Origin: Rhamnusium bicolor
Taxonomy: Eukaryota; Arthropoda; Insecta; Coleoptera; Cerambycidae
Assembly (NCBI GenBank): GCA_029963845.1
Contig: JANEYF010004796.1
Location: 1-64,000, forward strand
Reading direction: 5' to 3'
DNA length: 64,000 nt
The translations under genes were made by a program, and so were the position numbers. Shown in pieces: positions 61,941-64,000 of the stretch (positions are counted from its first letter, which is position 1; every line of letters starts with the position of its first letter). A model generated the notes under the pieces. The model worked only from the letters and a program-made list of their open reading frames with translations. It made no database searches and was not told the origin of the DNA.

Positions 61941-61988
61941 ATGGATTTTCACAAAGTAACTTCATCTTCAATCAACTTTTTGTAAAAA

Positions 61989-62510
61989 CATTAACTCTAG
62001 ATGTAAATTTTTGGTTATTATCTGTTGATATAAAAGTTAAAAATGCCCTATATACTGTGACTGCTGTTTATAGGTCGCCTAGTGGTAATATAACACTATT
62101 TTTGCAATGGCTAGATGTTTATGTTGACAAAAATAATACGCATAGTATAATCCTCACAGGTGATTTTAATATTGATTTTTCCAAAAATGATTATGTAAAA
62201 AGAAGGTTTAAAGAGTGTTGCCAATTATGGCATGAAACAGTTTATACAAAATTTTACTAGAGTAAGAAATAATTCTAGTAGCATAATTGATCTTGTTGTC
62301 AGTAATGATTATACAATAAATGCGTATGTAGAGCAAAATTATGTCATAACAGATCATTCAATAATTCAAGTAAAATTAGAAAATGGTAGGGATTTATCAA
62401 AATATCAAACAAAAGAAATTAGATCTCGGATCAATTTTGATGAAATGACAAATTTGTTAATTGAAAAGCAATGGGAGTATTCTTGCACAGATGTAAATAT
62501 TGTTAGTTAG
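61989..62510 (+). pseudogene. Non-LTR endonuclease domain
   Basis: Reads TLDVNFWLLSVDIKVKNALY, TVTAVYRSPSGNITLFLQWL (the YRSPSGN block) and HSIILTGDFNIDFSKND (catalytic GDFN). After a frameshift near 62230 come SSSIIDLVVSNDYTINAYVE and YVITDHSIIQVKLENG, where TDHS carries the catalytic Asp-His. The very N-terminal part is missing at the Penelope junction. The open frame that appears to start at 61892 fuses Penelope sequence to this domain. Confidence 0.8.
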
Positions 62511-64000
62511 ACATTTGTAAATAACATATTAGATATACGAAATATAGTAGCACCAAAAAAAATTATAAAAGTAAAGGTAGCTGAAAATAGATGGTTAGAT
62601 GATATGTCGGGAAGCTATTGCAATAGAAATAGGGCTTACAAAAGATTTGTTTTTACACGCGAGGATGAGGATTGAAATTACTACAAGTAGGCAAGAAACA
62701 ATACTGTAAAAGTTCTCAAGGAATCGAAGGCAATATTTTATGATAAAAATATAGATAGTAATAAGTCAAATAAATAATGATAAGCAGTTAGTTGGAACAA
62801 GCTGGGCGTCGCAAGTGTGACTGAATGAGTATTATAAAGTAGGGTTGTATTGAAAGTATGTAGTATTATAATAAGCATAGGGACAGATGATGTCGATACT
62901 GATACAATTAATGAATCTATACCGGGTGTAAATTCTAGCATGACATCATTTAATGCTATAACCCTACAAGATCTAAATAAAGTAGTGACTAAACAAAGAA
63001 AAATATAGCACTGATAAAATCGGATGTGATATCATAAAAAATCTTTTTTAAATTTGATTAATTTGAGTCTGGAAAAAGGTATTATGCCTGAATGTTTTAA
63101 AACATCTGTAGTAGTACCTGTACCAAAAATACCCAATAAGAATCTGTCCGAACAAGACCAGTAAATATGTTGCCTTTTTGTGAAAAAATCTTAGAATTAA
63201 TAGTTTATGATCAAGTAGTCAATTAAATAAATTCAAATAATATTCTATGCACATATCAATCGGGATTTCGTGGTAAACATTCATGTGAAACGGCTTTGCA
63301 ATTAGTAATTTCAGATTGGAAGCAGTTCTTGGACAGAGCATGAGATGGGATTTGCACAGATGGGATTGATCTTAAGCGTGTTCTTGAAACAATTGACCGT
63401 AATATACTACTATTAAAACTAAAGAGATATGGATTTTGAAAACACTGCTATAGACTGGATTACAAGTTATATAACAAATAGGTACCAAGTAACAAAAATG
63501 AATGGGAATTTATCAGAAGCCAAGTTAAACAACTTCGGGGTTCCTCAAGGTAGTGTACTGGGTCCATTATTATTTATTCTTCATATTGATGACCTTGGCA
63601 ATGTGTTGCAAAAATGAAAAATCTTTTTGCTTGTTACACTCTTATTTTCTGTGAGAGTACAAATTTTGAGGAAATGGTAAGTACTGTTAATTTAGAACTA
63701 AAATTGTTAACTGCAAATTTAAGATCAGTAGACTAAAAGTAAATGAATTAATATCCAAATTTATGTTCATGAGTAACAATTATCTATATAAACAGTTTGC
63801 TAGTCTAAATCTTAGTATCGAGTTAAATAGTAAGCAAGTTGAAATTGTTCAGGAAATAAAGTATCTGGGCCTAATAATTGATCGTGAACTGAAATTTATC
63901 AAACATATAGAATACATATCAATGAAAATCGGCAAAAAAGATCGGAGTTATTAGCAGAGTTGCTCCATTTATATCAACTACTACTAAACTAACTATACAC
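62511..64000 (+). pseudogene. Non-LTR reverse transcriptase, partial at window end
   Basis: Pre-RT pieces: APKKIIKVKVAENRWLDDMS, NRNRAYKRFVFTREDED, DDVDTDTINESIPGVNSSMT. RT: MPECFKTSVVVPVPKIPNK (63085 on), YQSGFRGKHSCETALQLVIS, AIDWITSYITNRYQVTKMNG, FGVPQGSVLGPLLFILHIDD (63536 on), then IKYLGLIIDRELKFIKHIEY. The first catalytic block reads TDGIDLKRVLETIDRN and the YADD box near 63630 is decayed (KNLFACYTLIFC). At least six frame breaks. Confidence 0.8.

Larger units (their letters stand above)
59874..61980. mobile_element. Penelope-like elements, head-to-head pair
   Basis: Two 5'-truncated Penelope-like copies face each other: minus 59874-60864 and plus 60899-61980. Each has the end of the RT, a linker, a GIY-YIG endonuclease domain and the terminal repeat. 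The plus copy continues past the terminal repeat into the start of a further ORF copy (ATG at 61941, MDFHKVTSSSINF). The pair is bounded by the 8-base word TGTAAAAA at 59866-59873 and 61981-61988, a possible target duplication, and interrupts or abuts the non-LTR element that follows. Confidence 0.75.
61989..64000 (+). mobile_element. Jockey/CR1-type non-LTR element, runs off the end
   Basis: Endonuclease followed by pre-RT and RT in the normal order, continuing beyond the window. It differs in sequence from the elements at 2.2-6.4 and 53.7-55.8 kb. Confidence 0.8.

Overview
The window is AT-rich, TE-dominated DNA, most likely from an insect. The TE mix points that way: CR1/Jockey-type non-LTR elements, several IS630/Tc1/mariner families with TA target sites, piggyBac, PIF/Harbinger, hAT, Penelope-like elements with a GIY-YIG domain, and long-LTR retrotransposon remnants. 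A beetle would fit, but nothing here fixes the species. I find no intact host gene. Nearly every protein-like stretch is a transposable-element gene carrying frameshifts or stops.

Layout. 0.4-0.8 kb: a mariner-type end and a tRNA-derived SINE-like head. 2.2-6.4 kb: a CR1-like retrotransposon (esterase-type ORF1, endonuclease, reverse transcriptase) interrupted by a Penelope-like terminal fragment with a perfect 13-bp target duplication. 7.4-13.7 kb: Jockey RT debris, a piggyBac-like MITE and a Tc1 pseudogene. 13.7-17.6 kb: a minus-strand non-LTR element split by a mariner-like element with ~615-bp inverted repeats. 18.9-21.1 kb: a solo LTR, with an inverted relative at 45.9-47.8 kb. 21.6-24.7 kb: a single-gene DNA transposon of a type I cannot name. 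24.8-28.7 kb: a piggyBac-like element split by a second long-TIR mariner. 28.9-29.4 kb: a Jockey 3' end. 30.4-32.3 kb: a repeat element built around a 62-bp minisatellite. 34.1-34.5 kb: a hAT remnant. 35.4-36.1 kb: a ~359-bp tandem satellite carrying a hammerhead-ribozyme-like motif. 36.1-41.7 kb: (AT)n tracts, a tandem duplication and ~1-kb inverted arms around another non-LTR 3' end. 42.4-42.8 kb: a minisatellite. 43.2-45.5 kb: a two-gene PIF/Harbinger remnant with an inserted MITE. 49.6-51.5 kb: two mariner-like remnants. 53.7-57.8 kb: two non-LTR remnants facing opposite ways. 59.9-62.0 kb: two Penelope-like copies head to head, inserted by a non-LTR element that runs off the window end.

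The two most promising items are: (i) the 21.6-24.7 kb transposon, with a perfect 24-bp TIR, four copies of a subterminal 17-bp motif, and a protein with conserved MDLQ, SDGC..QN and GHTQMECDS blocks; (ii) the 35.4-36.1 kb satellite, whose unit length, tandem form and hammerhead core resemble animal retrozymes. Retrozymes are thought to depend on Penelope-like elements, and those are also present in this window. All coordinates, pairings and repeat lengths were worked out by eye; family names rest on motif recognition, not database searches.
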